64,000 nucleotides of DNA from Flavobacterium sp. J49. Its GTDB lineage: Bacteria > Bacteroidota > Bacteroidia > Flavobacteriales > Flavobacteriaceae. The notes below the pieces were generated by a model. The model was not told the DNA's origin. It saw only the letters and a list, made by a program, of their open reading frames with translations, and searched no databases. The stretch lies in assembly GCF_011742145.1 (NCBI RefSeq), contig NZ_JAAQQU010000098.1, positions 182,919 to 246,918 on the forward strand, written 5' to 3'. Made by a program: the position numbers and the translations under genes. Shown one piece after another: positions 16,046 to 24,077 of this stretch (position 1 is the first letter of the stretch; each line of letters begins with the position of its first letter).

Positions 16046-17140
16046 ATGAATACCACAACACCTATTTTCTCTAAAACGGACAGTTTGAAATTCTTCAGAA
16101 CACTGAATTCAAGAGTCAACAACTACTTTAAAGAAAACAATCTTGACAAAACCGGAAACTGGAAACTGCACTTGAAAACCATCGTAATGTTCTCCATTTT
16201 CTTAACCCCTTATTTTATTTTATTGGCCATGGATATGCCTTTTTGGGCTTACCTTCTACTAAATGTTGTTATCGGAGTCGGAATGGCCGGCGTGGGAATG
16301 AATGTTATGCACGATGGCAATCACGGCGCTTATTCTTCTAAATCATGGGTCAACAAAATCATGGGTGGCAGCATCTATATTTTGGCCGGAAACGTATACA
16401 ATTGGCAAGTTCAACACAACGTTTTACACCACACTTACACCAATATTTTAGGACACGATGAAGATTTGGAAGCCGGAAGAATTATGCGTTTTACCAAAGA
16501 AGCCAAATGGTACCGCTTTCACAAATTCCAACATTATTATTCCGTGTTTTTATATGGTTTATTAACATTCAACTGGGCCATAACCACCGATTTTCTTCAA
16601 ATGAAACGCTATCTGAAAAGAAACTTGTCTTATGGCGAATTCAAAAAACCGGTGATTCGTTGGACCACTTTAATCATCACTAAAGTCATTTATTTCTCCA
16701 TTTGGTTGGTACTTCCTATGGTTATGGGGGTTACTTGGTGGAAAGTTGTTTTGGGCTTTTTAGTGATGCATTACACCGCCGGAGTTATCTTAAGCGTTGT
16801 ATTCCAATTGGCACACGTAGTGGAAGAAACCCACAACCCTATACCGGATGAAAACGGTGAAATAGAAAACACTTGGGCCATTCACCAATTGTTTACCACT
16901 GCCAACTTTGCCCCTAAAAACTGGCTGGTAAACTATTATACCGGTGGTTTGAATCACCAAATTGAACACCACATTTTTCCTAACATCAGCCACATTCACT
17001 ACGGCAAAATCGCAGAAATCGTAAAACAAACGGCCAAAGAATGTGAACTGCCTTATTACGAATTCAAAACTACTCGAGCTGCTATTGCCTCGCATTTCAA
17101 GCACTTAAGAGAATTGGGTAGACAACCACAATTAGCATAA
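16046..17140 (+). CDS. Membrane fatty-acid (acyl-CoA/acyl-lipid) desaturase
   Basis: The 364-aa integral membrane protein has the three histidine boxes of diiron desaturases: HDGNH (about residue 90), HNVLHH (about 129) and HQIEHH (about 309), with hydrophobic segments between them. The QIEHH third box is typical of the delta-6/front-end-like group, often annotated linoleoyl-CoA desaturase. No fused cytochrome b5 domain is present. It would introduce a double bond into membrane lipid acyl chains, for example during cold adaptation. Single gene between its own -7 box and a terminator. The position specificity cannot be read from sequence. Confidence 0.94.
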   Translation: MNTTTPIFSKTDSLKFFRTLNSRVNNYFKENNLDKTGNWKLHLKTIVMFSIFLTPYFILLAMDMPFWAYLLLNVVIGVGMAGVGMNVMHDGNHGAYSSKSWVNKIMGGSIYILAGNVYNWQVQHNVLHHTYTNILGHDEDLEAGRIMRFTKEAKWYRFHKFQHYYSVFLYGLLTFNWAITTDFLQMKRYLKRNLSYGEFKKPVIRWTTLIITKVIYFSIWLVLPMVMGVTWWKVVLGFLVMHYTAGVILSVVFQLAHVVEETHNPIPDENGEIENTWAIHQLFTTANFAPKNWLVNYYTGGLNHQIEHHIFPNISHIHYGKIAEIVKQTAKECELPYYEFKTTRAAIASHFKHLRELGRQPQLA

Positions 17141-17149
17141 TATAAAACG

Positions 17150-17176
17150 GGACGCCTTTATTGGCGTCTCTTTATT
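17150..17176 (+). terminator. Terminator after the desaturase
   Basis: GGACGCC and GGCGTCT can pair around a TTTATT loop, followed by CTTTATTT. Confidence 0.7.
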
Positions 17177-17198
17177 TAACATCCTATACAACAACACA

Positions 17199-18383
17199 AT
17201 GAGCATTTTATCGGACAGAATTAACAACTTATCTACTTCACAAACATTGGCCATGGCGGCTTTGGCCAGAGAATTAAAAGCCCAAGGAAAAGACATCATC
17301 AGTTTAAGTTTGGGCGAACCCGATTTCAATACGCCCGATTTCATCAAAGAAGCAGCCAAAAAAGCGATTGACGAAAACTACAGTACTTATACGCCTGTAG
17401 ATGGTTACGGAGAATTAAAAGAAGCCATTTGCCGAAAATTCAAAAGAGACAATAATCTTGATTACAAACCGGCCAATATCGTAGTATCAACCGGTGCGAA
17501 ACAATCGCTATACAACGTGGCTCAAGTCATGTTGAACGACGGAGACGAAGTAATTTTGCCGGCGCCATATTGGGTTTCGTACTACGAAATCATCAAATTA
17601 TCCGGCGGTGTTCCGGTGGAAGTACCAACATCGGTGGAAAGCGATTTCAAAATGACCGCAGAGCAATTGGAAAAAGCCATCACTCCCAAAACCAAAATGA
17701 TGTGGTTCAGTTCACCGTGTAACCCAAGCGGTTCGGTTTACAACCGTGAAGAACTCGAAGCCATCGGTAAAGTGTTAGAAAAATACCCTAATATTTATAT
17801 CGTTTCTGACGAAATCTACGAACACATTAATTTCTCGGGAACGTTCTGCAGTATTGCTACCATTCCGGGCTTATTCGACAGAACCATTACCGTAAATGGG
17901 GTAGCCAAAGCTTTCGCCATGACCGGTTGGAGAATTGGTTACATCGGTGCTCCCGAATTTATCGCCAAAGCCTGCACCAAAATGCAAGGGCAAGTCACTT
18001 CCGGTGCAAACTCTATTGCGCAAAGAGCTACCATTACTGCCGTTGATGCCAATCCAAGCGTTTTAAACGACATGGTATCCGCATTCAAAAACCGCAGAAA
18101 CTTAGTGGTAGAATTAGCCAAAGAAATCCCCGGATTCAAAATCAACGTGCCCGAAGGTGCTTTCTATTTGTTCCCGGATGTTTCGGCTTATTTCGGCCAA
18201 ACCTTACGCGGCAAATTAATCGCCAATGCAGATGACTTCTCGATGTATTTGCTTTCCGAAGCCAATGTAGCGACCGTAACCGGAGACGCTTTCGGAAACC
18301 CGAACTGCATCCGTTTGTCTTACGCCACCAGCGAAGAACTGTTAACCGAAGCGTTCAAAAGAATCAAAGAAGCATTGGCTTAA
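17199..18383 (+). CDS. PLP-dependent aminotransferase, aspartate aminotransferase type
   Basis: The 394-aa protein is a fold-type I, class I/II aminotransferase. It shows SLGEPDFNTPDFI near the N-terminus, the substrate loop SPCNPSGSVY, the cofactor aspartate in SDEIYEHI, and the Schiff-base lysine K237 in VAKAFAMTGWRIGY. A C-terminal arginine in NCIRLSYATS binds the substrate carboxylate. This is the subgroup Ib typical of Bacteroidota and Bacillus aspartate aminotransferases, though prephenate activity is also possible. Strong terminator follows. Single-gene unit. Confidence 0.95.
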   Translation: MSILSDRINNLSTSQTLAMAALARELKAQGKDIISLSLGEPDFNTPDFIKEAAKKAIDENYSTYTPVDGYGELKEAICRKFKRDNNLDYKPANIVVSTGAKQSLYNVAQVMLNDGDEVILPAPYWVSYYEIIKLSGGVPVEVPTSVESDFKMTAEQLEKAITPKTKMMWFSSPCNPSGSVYNREELEAIGKVLEKYPNIYIVSDEIYEHINFSGTFCSIATIPGLFDRTITVNGVAKAFAMTGWRIGYIGAPEFIAKACTKMQGQVTSGANSIAQRATITAVDANPSVLNDMVSAFKNRRNLVVELAKEIPGFKINVPEGAFYLFPDVSAYFGQTLRGKLIANADDFSMYLLSEANVATVTGDAFGNPNCIRLSYATSEELLTEAFKRIKEALA

Positions 18384-18393
18384 AATATAGTAT

Positions 18394-18420
18394 GCCTCAA
18401 GGAAACTTGGGGCTTTTTTT
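18394..18420 (+). terminator. Terminator after the aminotransferase
   Basis: GCCTCAAG and CTTGGGGC pair (one G-T) around a GAAA tetraloop and are followed by seven T. Confidence 0.85.
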
Positions 18421-18431
18421 ATTATTAATTA

Positions 18432-18504
18432 GGGCGCGCCCATTGGGCCAGGCTTTCCGCAGTACACGGTACTTGCTCCAATCCTTCGCGCAAACCCTGC
18501 TAAC
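18432..18504. repeat. REP-like intergenic element starting GGGCGCGCCC
   Basis: A GC-rich stretch unlike its surroundings lies between the aminotransferase terminator and purT. It begins with the 10-bp palindrome GGGCGCGCCC, continues through GGCTTTCCGC and contains a small hairpin AGTAC-ACG-GTACT. Elements with GGGC...CTTTCCGC ends and variable hairpin centres are, as I recall, scattered through flavobacterial genomes. Only one copy is in this window. Confidence 0.5.
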
Positions 18505-18512
18505 TACAAACC

Positions 18513-19679
18513 ATGACTAAAAAAATACTTCTCTTAGGCTCAGGCGAACTCGGCAAAGAATTCGTTATCGCGGCCCAACGCATCGGGCAAACCGTAATTG
18601 CTGTCGACAGTTATGAAAACGCTCCGGCCATGCAAGTCGCACACGGATTTGAAGTCATCAACATGCTCGATGGCATCGAACTAGACCGCATTGTAGCCAA
18701 ACACAACCCTGATTTCATCGTTCCCGAAATCGAAGCCATACGCACTGAGCGTTTTTACGATTACGAAAAACAAGGCATAACCGTTGTGCCTTCGGCCAAA
18801 GCAGCCAATTTCACCATGAACCGAAAAGCGATTCGCGATTTAGCCGCCAAAGATTTAGGCTTGCGAACGGCCAATTATCGGTATGCAACTTCAGCCGTTG
18901 AATTGCAAAAAGCAGTGGCGGAAGTTGGCATTCCTTGCGTGGTAAAACCGTTAATGAGTTCCTCCGGCAAAGGACAATCGACCATCAAAACCGAAGCCGA
19001 TATTGCCAAAGCCTGGCAATACGCCGAAGAAGGTTCGCGTGGCGATATCGTGGAAGTGATTGTAGAAGCCTTTGTCAATTTCAACTCCGAGATTACTTTG
19101 TTGACCGTTACTCAAAATGACAATCCAACGTTGTTCTGTGCGCCAATTGGTCACCGACAAGAACGCGGCGATTATCAGGAAAGTTGGCAACCGGCACAAG
19201 TTTCAGATCAAGACCTCAAAGAAGCACAAGACATGGCTCGCAAAGTAACCGAAGCGCTTGGTGGTGCAGGACTTTTCGGTGTAGAATTTTTCTTGACCGA
19301 TGAAGGCGTTTATTTCTCAGAACTATCGCCTAGACCACACGATACGGGAATGGTTACTTTAGCCGGAACGCAAAACTTTAACGAATTTGAATTGCATTTG
19401 CGTGCGGTTTTAAGCTTGCCTATATTCGAAATCACACAGGAAAGAGCCGGAGCTAGTGCGGTAATTTTGGCTCATGGCAATTCCAACAACCCAACCTATT
19501 CCGGAATTTCAGCGGTAGCTGCCTTACCTAAAACAGATTTTCGTATCTTTGGAAAACCAACTTCAAGACCTTATCGCAGAATGGGTGTTGTTTTAACCCA
19601 TGATTCATTGGGAACCAACATTGAAACAGTCACTGAAAAGGCGAAAGAAGTAGCAAAATTAGTAACCATAAACCTGTAA
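18513..19679 (+). CDS. purT: Formate-dependent phosphoribosylglycinamide formyltransferase
   Basis: The 388-aa ATP-grasp enzyme opens with [18 protein letters not shown], the PurT signature, and shows PEIEAIRTE, the ATP-binding [12 protein letters not shown] loop and the metal-binding [20 protein letters not shown]. It makes formyl-GAR from GAR, formate and ATP in purine synthesis, replacing the folate-dependent PurN. The start is the ATG right after the REP-like element, which therefore sits in its promoter or leader. The next gene starts three bases after its stop. Confidence 0.97.
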   Translation: MTKKILLLGSGELGKEFVIAAQRIGQTVIAVDSYENAPAMQVAHGFEVINMLDGIELDRIVAKHNPDFIVPEIEAIRTERFYDYEKQGITVVPSAKAANFTMNRKAIRDLAAKDLGLRTANYRYATSAVELQKAVAEVGIPCVVKPLMSSSGKGQSTIKTEADIAKAWQYAEEGSRGDIVEVIVEAFVNFNSEITLLTVTQNDNPTLFCAPIGHRQERGDYQESWQPAQVSDQDLKEAQDMARKVTEALGGAGLFGVEFFLTDEGVYFSELSPRPHDTGMVTLAGTQNFNEFELHLRAVLSLPIFEITQERAGASAVILAHGNSNNPTYSGISAVAALPKTDFRIFGKPTSRPYRRMGVVLTHDSLGTNIETVTEKAKEVAKLVTINL

Positions 19680-19682
19680 AAA

Positions 19683-20012
19683 ATGAAAAAAGTATTTTTA
19701 ATTCTTGCCTTTATGTTGGGCGTAACCTCCATGAATGCTCAAGAGAAAAAAGCTGTAGCCAAAGAACCCGTAATTGTAGAAGTGGCTTGCGGACAATGTA
19801 TGTTTGGCATGAAAGAAATCAAAAAAGGATGTGATTTAGCCGTGATGGTAGATGGCAAACCTTACTTTGTAGAAGGCACAAAATTAGATGACCACGGCGA
19901 TGCCCATGCTGCTGACGGATTTTGTTCAGCGGTAAGAAAAGCTGAAGTAGTTGGGGAATTAAAAAACAATGTATTTGTTGTAACAGAATTCAAATTACTT
20001 CCAAGAAAATAA
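19683..20012 (+). CDS. DUF6370 family exported cysteine-containing protein
   Basis: The 109-aa protein has a signal peptide (to about SMNAQ) and a compact domain with VEVACGQCMFGMK, KKGCDLAV and a later GFCSAV, so four cysteines remain in the mature form. The pattern fits what I recall as DUF6370. The C-x-x-C plus distal cysteines suggest metal binding or disulfides in the periplasm, but no function is established. It follows purT by three bases and precedes a Crp/Fnr gene in the same reading frame. Confidence 0.8.
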   Translation: MKKVFLILAFMLGVTSMNAQEKKAVAKEPVIVEVACGQCMFGMKEIKKGCDLAVMVDGKPYFVEGTKLDDHGDAHAADGFCSAVRKAEVVGELKNNVFVVTEFKLLPRK

Positions 20013-20021
20013 AACTTACGC

Positions 20022-20597
20022 TTGGCTCAAATCCTAGATAATATTTCAAAAATCGTAACTCTTTCTCCCGAGGAAGAGTTACTTTTTTTGTCTAAAATTG
20101 AAACCCAACACTACAAAGCCAAAACCATCGTTTTGAGTGCGGGTGAAGTTTGCAAACATTCTTATTTTGTCAATTCGGGCTTGCTCAGAAGCTTTAATAT
20201 CAATGACAACATTGTTGAACATGTGTTGAGCTTTGCCTGCGAAGGTTGGTGGATTGGCGACATGTACAGTTTGCTTTCACAAAAACCCGGCAATCTTTTT
20301 ATCGAAGTTTTAGAAGATGCTGAAGTGGTTTTGCTCTCCAAAGAAAACCAAGAAGAACTCTACCATCAAATCCCAAAATTGGAGCGTTTTTTCAGAATCA
20401 TAGTCGAAAACTCATTGGTTTCCTATCAAGAGCGGTTAATGGACAACCTCAGTCTTACCGCAGAAGAACGCTTTGACAAGTTCTGCAAAAAATACCCAAC
20501 GCTCATTCAAAAAGTACCTCAAAAGCAAATCGCTTCTTTTATTGGCGTAACGCCGGAATTCTTTAGTAAGATGAAGAGTCGGCTTTTACGAAAGTAA
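20022..20597 (+). CDS. Crp/Fnr-family transcriptional regulator
   Basis: The 191-aa protein has a cyclic-nucleotide-binding-like beta roll (about 1-115, with FVNSGLLRSF and GWWIGDMYSLL) and a C-terminal winged helix (about 145-191, KQIASFIGVTPEFFSKMKSRLL). There is no Fnr-type N-terminal cysteine cluster. No ATG is available, so the start is the TTG at 20022, nine bases after the upstream stop and in the same frame as it. The next methionines lie well inside the domain. It might control the redox-type operon downstream, but no target can be proved from sequence. Confidence 0.88.
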   Translation: MAQILDNISKIVTLSPEEELLFLSKIETQHYKAKTIVLSAGEVCKHSYFVNSGLLRSFNINDNIVEHVLSFACEGWWIGDMYSLLSQKPGNLFIEVLEDAEVVLLSKENQEELYHQIPKLERFFRIIVENSLVSYQERLMDNLSLTAEERFDKFCKKYPTLIQKVPQKQIASFIGVTPEFFSKMKSRLLRK

Positions 20598-20678
20598 TTG
20601 CAATTCCAAACATTCCTTTCCGAACACTGCCTTCAGAAAACCTCTTTCTTAATCTACATTAAGTGCAGAACGCGCTTG

Positions 20679-20726
20679 ATGATTGTAAATTTGTATCATA
20701 ATAATTAGTAAATTTATACATTATGA
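20679..20726. promoter_or_regulatory. Overlapping palindromes and -7 box before the pirin operon
   Basis: ATGAT-N11-ATCAT spans 20679-20699 and encloses a perfect -7 box TAAATTTG (20686-20693). TCATAAT (20696-20702) and ATTATGA (20720-20726) form a second inverted repeat. Dyads placed on a promoter are typical operators, so the pirin operon at 20808 is probably controlled here. The 210-base gap from 20598 to 20807 holds no gene that I can support. Confidence 0.45.
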
Positions 20727-20807
20727 CATCGCCATTGCAATCTAACAAATAAAAGAAAAAAGTTATAGCGATTGCATTTGACAACTAAAAACAAATATTA
20801 AAGACAA

Positions 20808-21524
20808 ATGAAAAATACCGTTTTACACAAAGCCAATACTAGAGGACATGCCGACCACGGTTGGTTAAACGCACACCATACCTTTAGTTTTGCCAGCTAT
20901 TATAACCCGGATAGAGTACAATTCGGCGTTTTGAGGGTTTTGAATGATGACATCGTTGCCGGCGGCATGGGTTTCGGAACACATCCTCATGATAATATGG
21001 AAATTATCACCATTCCGCTTGAAGGTGATTTGGCACACAAAGACAGCATGGGCAATACCGAAGTGATCAAATTTGGAGATGTCCAAGTCATGAGTGCCGG
21101 AACCGGGATTCAACACTCGGAATTCAATCCGAATCCGGACAAAAGAACCAATTTGTTGCAAATTTGGGTTTTCCCAAAATACAGAAATGTAGAACCGCGT
21201 TACCAACAAATTACATTAGACACGTCTGACCGTCACAATAAATTGCAACAAATTCTTTCCCCTTTTGCTGATGATGCCGGTGTTTGGATTCATCAAGATG
21301 CTTGGTTTCACATGGGCAATTTGGATAAAGGAGTAACTTTAGACTACAACCGCAAAAAAGAAGGCAACGGACTTTACGTTTTCGTAATTAAAGGTAGTGT
21401 TAAAGCAGACGGACAAGATTTAGGCGAACGCGATGGTTTAGGCATCACTGATTTCGACAAAGTAACGTTCGAAGCTACAACCGATGCTGAAATTTTATTA
21501 ATGGAAGTTCCAATGATTCAGTAA
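20808..21524 (+). CDS. Pirin family protein (bicupin)
   Basis: The 238-aa protein is a two-domain cupin. The N-terminal cupin keeps the metal site HPHDN and HSEFN (His, His, His and Glu ligands), with FGVLRVLNDD and GDVQVMSAGTGI typical of pirins. Bacterial pirins of this YhhW-like group can show quercetin 2,3-dioxygenase activity; their physiological role is mostly unknown. It is the first gene of a five-gene run with GNAT, OsmC, iron-sulfur and flavin proteins, suggesting a stress or electrophile response. Palindromes overlie the upstream promoter. Confidence 0.95.
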   Translation: MKNTVLHKANTRGHADHGWLNAHHTFSFASYYNPDRVQFGVLRVLNDDIVAGGMGFGTHPHDNMEIITIPLEGDLAHKDSMGNTEVIKFGDVQVMSAGTGIQHSEFNPNPDKRTNLLQIWVFPKYRNVEPRYQQITLDTSDRHNKLQQILSPFADDAGVWIHQDAWFHMGNLDKGVTLDYNRKKEGNGLYVFVIKGSVKADGQDLGERDGLGITDFDKVTFEATTDAEILLMEVPMIQ

Positions 21525-21533
21525 ATAAAAATA

Positions 21534-21573
21534 ACCGCAAATTCACGAATTATTTAATTTGCGAATTTGCGGT
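21534..21573. repeat. Intergenic hairpin ACCGCAAATTC...GAATTTGCGGT
   Basis: A perfect 11-bp inverted repeat with an AT-rich loop lies between the pirin and GNAT genes. It could attenuate transcription inside the operon. A related, degenerate element sits at 53449-53502, so it may belong to a dispersed family. Confidence 0.6.
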
Positions 21574-21587
21574 AAACTTTAAAAAAT

Positions 21588-21872
21588 ATGAACAACGAAG
21601 TACAATTAAAAATCGATGGAAATAAAGGCTTTTTTTACATTGATGTCGATGGTAAACACGAAGCCATGATGACTTTTGTTTTTGCAGGTGAAGACAAGAT
21701 CATTATTGACCACACCGAAGTAAAACCCGGAAATGAAGGAAAGGGTTTTGGTAAAAAAATGGTTGTCAAAGCCGTAGAATATGCTCGTGAAAACGGTATC
21801 AAGATTATTCCGCTTTGTCCGTTTGCCAAAAGCGTTTTTGACAAAGTTCCCGAATTTAGAGACGTTTTATAA
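21588..21872 (+). CDS. Small GNAT-like N-acetyltransferase (YjdJ type)
   Basis: The 94-aa protein corresponds to the minimal Gcn5-related fold with the acetyl-CoA loop GNEGKGFGKKMV (about 50-61) and the conserved end IPLCPFAKSVFDK. The family (Gcn5-related acyltransferase of about 90 aa) lacks the usual substrate-binding arms, and its acceptor is unknown. It is often beside OsmC and ferredoxin-like genes, as here. It begins after the hairpin at 21534-21573 and is followed ten bases later by the OsmC gene. Confidence 0.9.
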   Translation: MNNEVQLKIDGNKGFFYIDVDGKHEAMMTFVFAGEDKIIIDHTEVKPGNEGKGFGKKMVVKAVEYARENGIKIIPLCPFAKSVFDKVPEFRDVL

Positions 21873-21882
21873 CCTTACAATC

Positions 21883-22290
21883 ATGGCAAATCTTTTAGAA
21901 AATAACGTAGAAGGAAAAATCGGCACCCAAAATTATTTGTGCACTATTTCTTGGCGCAACGGGACTTTGCTGATGGACGAACCTGAAAATGTTGGTGGAC
22001 AAAATATTGGTCCCGACCCGTTTTCTACTTTCTTGGCTTCTTTGGCAGGATGTACTTTGTCAACTTTACGCATGTATATCGACCGCAAAGGTTGGGACAT
22101 TCCGGAAATTTATATATCGCTGAATCTGGCACAAGAGCTGAATCCCGATTTGGAAACTAGTATTTCAAGAAGTATCACTTTCCCCAACAACATTAGTGAC
22201 GAACAAAAAGATCGCTTGCTTTTGATTGCAGAGAAATGTCCGATTTCAAAAATTCTGAAAAATAAAATAACCATTAACACCACTCTATAA
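21883..22290 (+). CDS. OsmC family protein
   Basis: The start at ATG 21883 (MANLLENNVEGK) gives 135 aa; an upstream in-frame extension would overlap the GNAT gene. It has the OsmC/Ohr-like fold with LASLAGCTLSTLRMY containing one conserved cysteine and AEKCPISKIL containing the second. In OsmC and Ohr proteins these two cysteines reduce organic peroxides. Its stop overlaps the start of the next gene (TAATG), so they are translationally coupled. Likely cytoplasmic peroxide or thiol defence. Confidence 0.93.
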   Translation: MANLLENNVEGKIGTQNYLCTISWRNGTLLMDEPENVGGQNIGPDPFSTFLASLAGCTLSTLRMYIDRKGWDIPEIYISLNLAQELNPDLETSISRSITFPNNISDEQKDRLLLIAEKCPISKILKNKITINTTL

Positions 22291-22520
22291 TGGATCCTAA
22301 AGACCTAACCAAAGAATATACGAATGGCGAAGTAACCATAGTGTGGCAATCGGGAAAATGCATACATTCTGCCAATTGCGTGCGCAATAATCCGGATGTT
22401 TTCAAGCCCAAGGAAAAACCGTGGATTACCCCTGAAGGTTCCACCACAGAAAAAATCATTGAGACTATCAAAAAGTGTCCCTCAGGCGCATTGACTTATT
22501 ATTTAAACAACGAAAAATGA
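22290..22520 (+). CDS. Mono-cluster ferredoxin-like protein (YjdI family)
   Basis: The 76-aa protein has a YjdI-type divergent Fer4 domain with cysteines in GKCIHSANCVRNNPDVF and KKCPSGAL. Three cysteines plus a histidine could hold one iron-sulfur cluster; in iron-sulfur family terms it is annotated (4Fe-4S) mono-cluster protein. It is coupled by one-base overlap to the OsmC gene and by ATGA to the flavin reductase, which suggests electron transfer between these partners. Partner and role are not known. Confidence 0.9.
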   Translation: MDPKDLTKEYTNGEVTIVWQSGKCIHSANCVRNNPDVFKPKEKPWITPEGSTTEKIIETIKKCPSGALTYYLNNEK

Positions 22521-23044
22521 AAAAAATACTAGCCTTTGGCGCTTCCAACAGCAGCGATTCTATCAATAAACAATTGGCTACTTATGCCTCGAAACTGTTT
22601 AAAAAAACAACCGTTGATCTTTTGGATTTAAACGATTACGAGATGCCTATTTATTCCAAAGACAGGGAAAAGAAAGACGGTATTCCTCAATTGGCTAAAG
22701 ATTTTTACCAAAAAATTGGCGAGTCTGATTTTGTCCTGATTTCCTTTGCCGAAAACAACGGCAATTACACAACCGCTTTTAAAAACATATTGGATTGGAT
22801 GTCGCGCATTAACGGCAAAACCTTTCAGGAAAAACCCATGCTTTTATTAGCTACATCGCCGGGTGCACGAGGAGGAAGTTCTGTTTTGGACATTGCTGTA
22901 AAACGGATGCCGTTTCAAGGCGGCGTTGTAAAAGGCAGTTTTTCGCTACCAAGTTTCAATGAAAATTTTGAAATTGGAAAAGGCATAACCAATCCGGAGT
23001 TGAACCAACAATTGCTGGGGATTATCCATTCGATTGAACTATAA
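22517..23044 (+). CDS. NADPH-dependent FMN reductase family protein
   Basis: Start at ATG 22517, overlapping the previous stop as ATGA, gives 175 aa. The flavodoxin-like fold begins with KILAFGASNSSDSINKQLA, where SNSSDSIN is the FMN phosphate loop, and continues with FAENNGNYTTAFKNILDW, typical of FMN_red/ArsH-like reductases. It would reduce quinones, FMN or metals with NAD(P)H. As the last gene of the pirin-GNAT-OsmC-Fer4 operon it probably supplies reducing power to a stress response. Confidence 0.92.
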   Translation: MKKILAFGASNSSDSINKQLATYASKLFKKTTVDLLDLNDYEMPIYSKDREKKDGIPQLAKDFYQKIGESDFVLISFAENNGNYTTAFKNILDWMSRINGKTFQEKPMLLLATSPGARGGSSVLDIAVKRMPFQGGVVKGSFSLPSFNENFEIGKGITNPELNQQLLGIIHSIEL

Positions 23045-23072
23045 GATTACCAAAAAACGAATAGTAGCCTTT

Positions 23073-23130
23073 TAGCCCCGATTGTAATGAAAATCCTCGA
23101 AGAGATTGTAATGAAAAGCGGGAAAATGGA
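23073..23130 (+). repeat. REP-like hairpin element, copy A (TAGCCCCGAT...AGCGGGAAAA)
   Basis: The element begins TAGCCCCGATT (23073) and ends AGCGGGAAAATGG. CCCG near the start can pair with CGGG near the end. The centre carries a direct repeat of GATTGTAATGAAAA. The same ends occur at 50067-50116 and, inverted, at 61908-61978. Confidence 0.7.
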
Positions 23131-23171
23131 AACCAAATAAGCCCCAAACCCTTCCGCTCCCAAAAAAATAC

Positions 23172-23179
23172 TATTTTTG
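23172..23179 (+). promoter_or_regulatory. -7 box upstream of fabD
   Basis: TATTTTTG fits TAnnTTTG, 26 bases before the fabD ATG at 23205. Confidence 0.5.
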
Positions 23180-23204
23180 CTTTTCAAAACAATAAAGTAA
23201 TCTA

Positions 23205-24077
23205 ATGAAAGCATACGTATTCCCCGGTCAAGGTGCTCAATTCACCGGTATGGGCAAAGACTTATATGAAAATTCGGCCGTAGCCAAAGAGCTGTTCGAA
23301 AAAGCCAACGAAATTTTAGGTTTCCGCATCACCGACATTATGTTTGAGGGTAGCGCAGAAGCATTAAAAGAAACCAAAGTAACGCAACCCGCAGTGTTTT
23401 TGCACTCGGTAATCTTGGCCAAAACTTTAGAAAACTTCACCCCTGATATGGTTGCCGGTCACTCGCTTGGCGAATTTTCTGCTTTGGTGGCCAATGGGAC
23501 TTTGTCTTTTGAAGACGGTTTAAAATTGGTTTCCCAAAGAGCTTTAGCCATGCAAAAAGCCTGCGAAATCAAACCCTCAACGATGGCTGCAGTTTTAGGT
23601 TTGGAAGACAAAATTGTAGAAGACGTTTGTGCTTCTATTGATGGTGTTGTGGTGGCGGCAAATTATAATTGCCCGGGACAATTGGTTATCTCAGGTGAAT
23701 TTTCAGCAGTAGAAAAAGCTTGTGAAGCGATGAAAGCAGCAGGTGCAAAAAGAGCTTTGTTGTTGCCTGTTGGCGGCGCATTCCACTCGCCAATGATGGA
23801 ACCGGCTCGCGAAGAATTGGCCGCAGCAATTGAAGCTACAACCTTTAACACTCCGAGTTGTCTGGTTTATCAAAACGTTACGGCAAGCGCGGTATCTGAT
23901 GCCCACGAAATCAAGAAAAACCTAATCATCCAATTGACCGCTCCGGTAAGATGGACACAATCGGTGCAACAAATGATAAAAGATGGCGCGACTAGTTTTA
24001 CGGAAGTTGGACCCGGAAAAGTATTGGTTGGCTTGGTGAATAAAATCGACAGAGAAGTGGAAACGATTTCGGCTTAA
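23205..24077 (+). CDS. fabD: ACP S-malonyltransferase
   Basis: The 290-aa enzyme starts KAYVFPGQGAQFTGMG and has the nucleophile S87 in AGHSLGEFSA, the oxyanion FPGQGAQ loop, and the catalytic His in GGAFHSPMM. It transfers malonate from CoA to acyl carrier protein, the entry step of fatty-acid elongation. Length and motifs match FabD. It has its own -7 box after a REP-like element, and its stop overlaps the start of the following M23-fold gene by one base (TAATG). Confidence 0.97.
   Translation: MKAYVFPGQGAQFTGMGKDLYENSAVAKELFEKANEILGFRITDIMFEGSAEALKETKVTQPAVFLHSVILAKTLENFTPDMVAGHSLGEFSALVANGTLSFEDGLKLVSQRALAMQKACEIKPSTMAAVLGLEDKIVEDVCASIDGVVVAANYNCPGQLVISGEFSAVEKACEAMKAAGAKRALLLPVGGAFHSPMMEPAREELAAAIEATTFNTPSCLVYQNVTASAVSDAHEIKKNLIIQLTAPVRWTQSVQQMIKDGATSFTEVGPGKVLVGLVNKIDREVETISA

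Noticed and set aside
20723..20752. Possible nine-codon leader peptide before the pirin operon
   Set aside because: ATG ACA TCG... TAA is present, but no runs of regulatory codons or attenuator pair is seen, so it may be chance.
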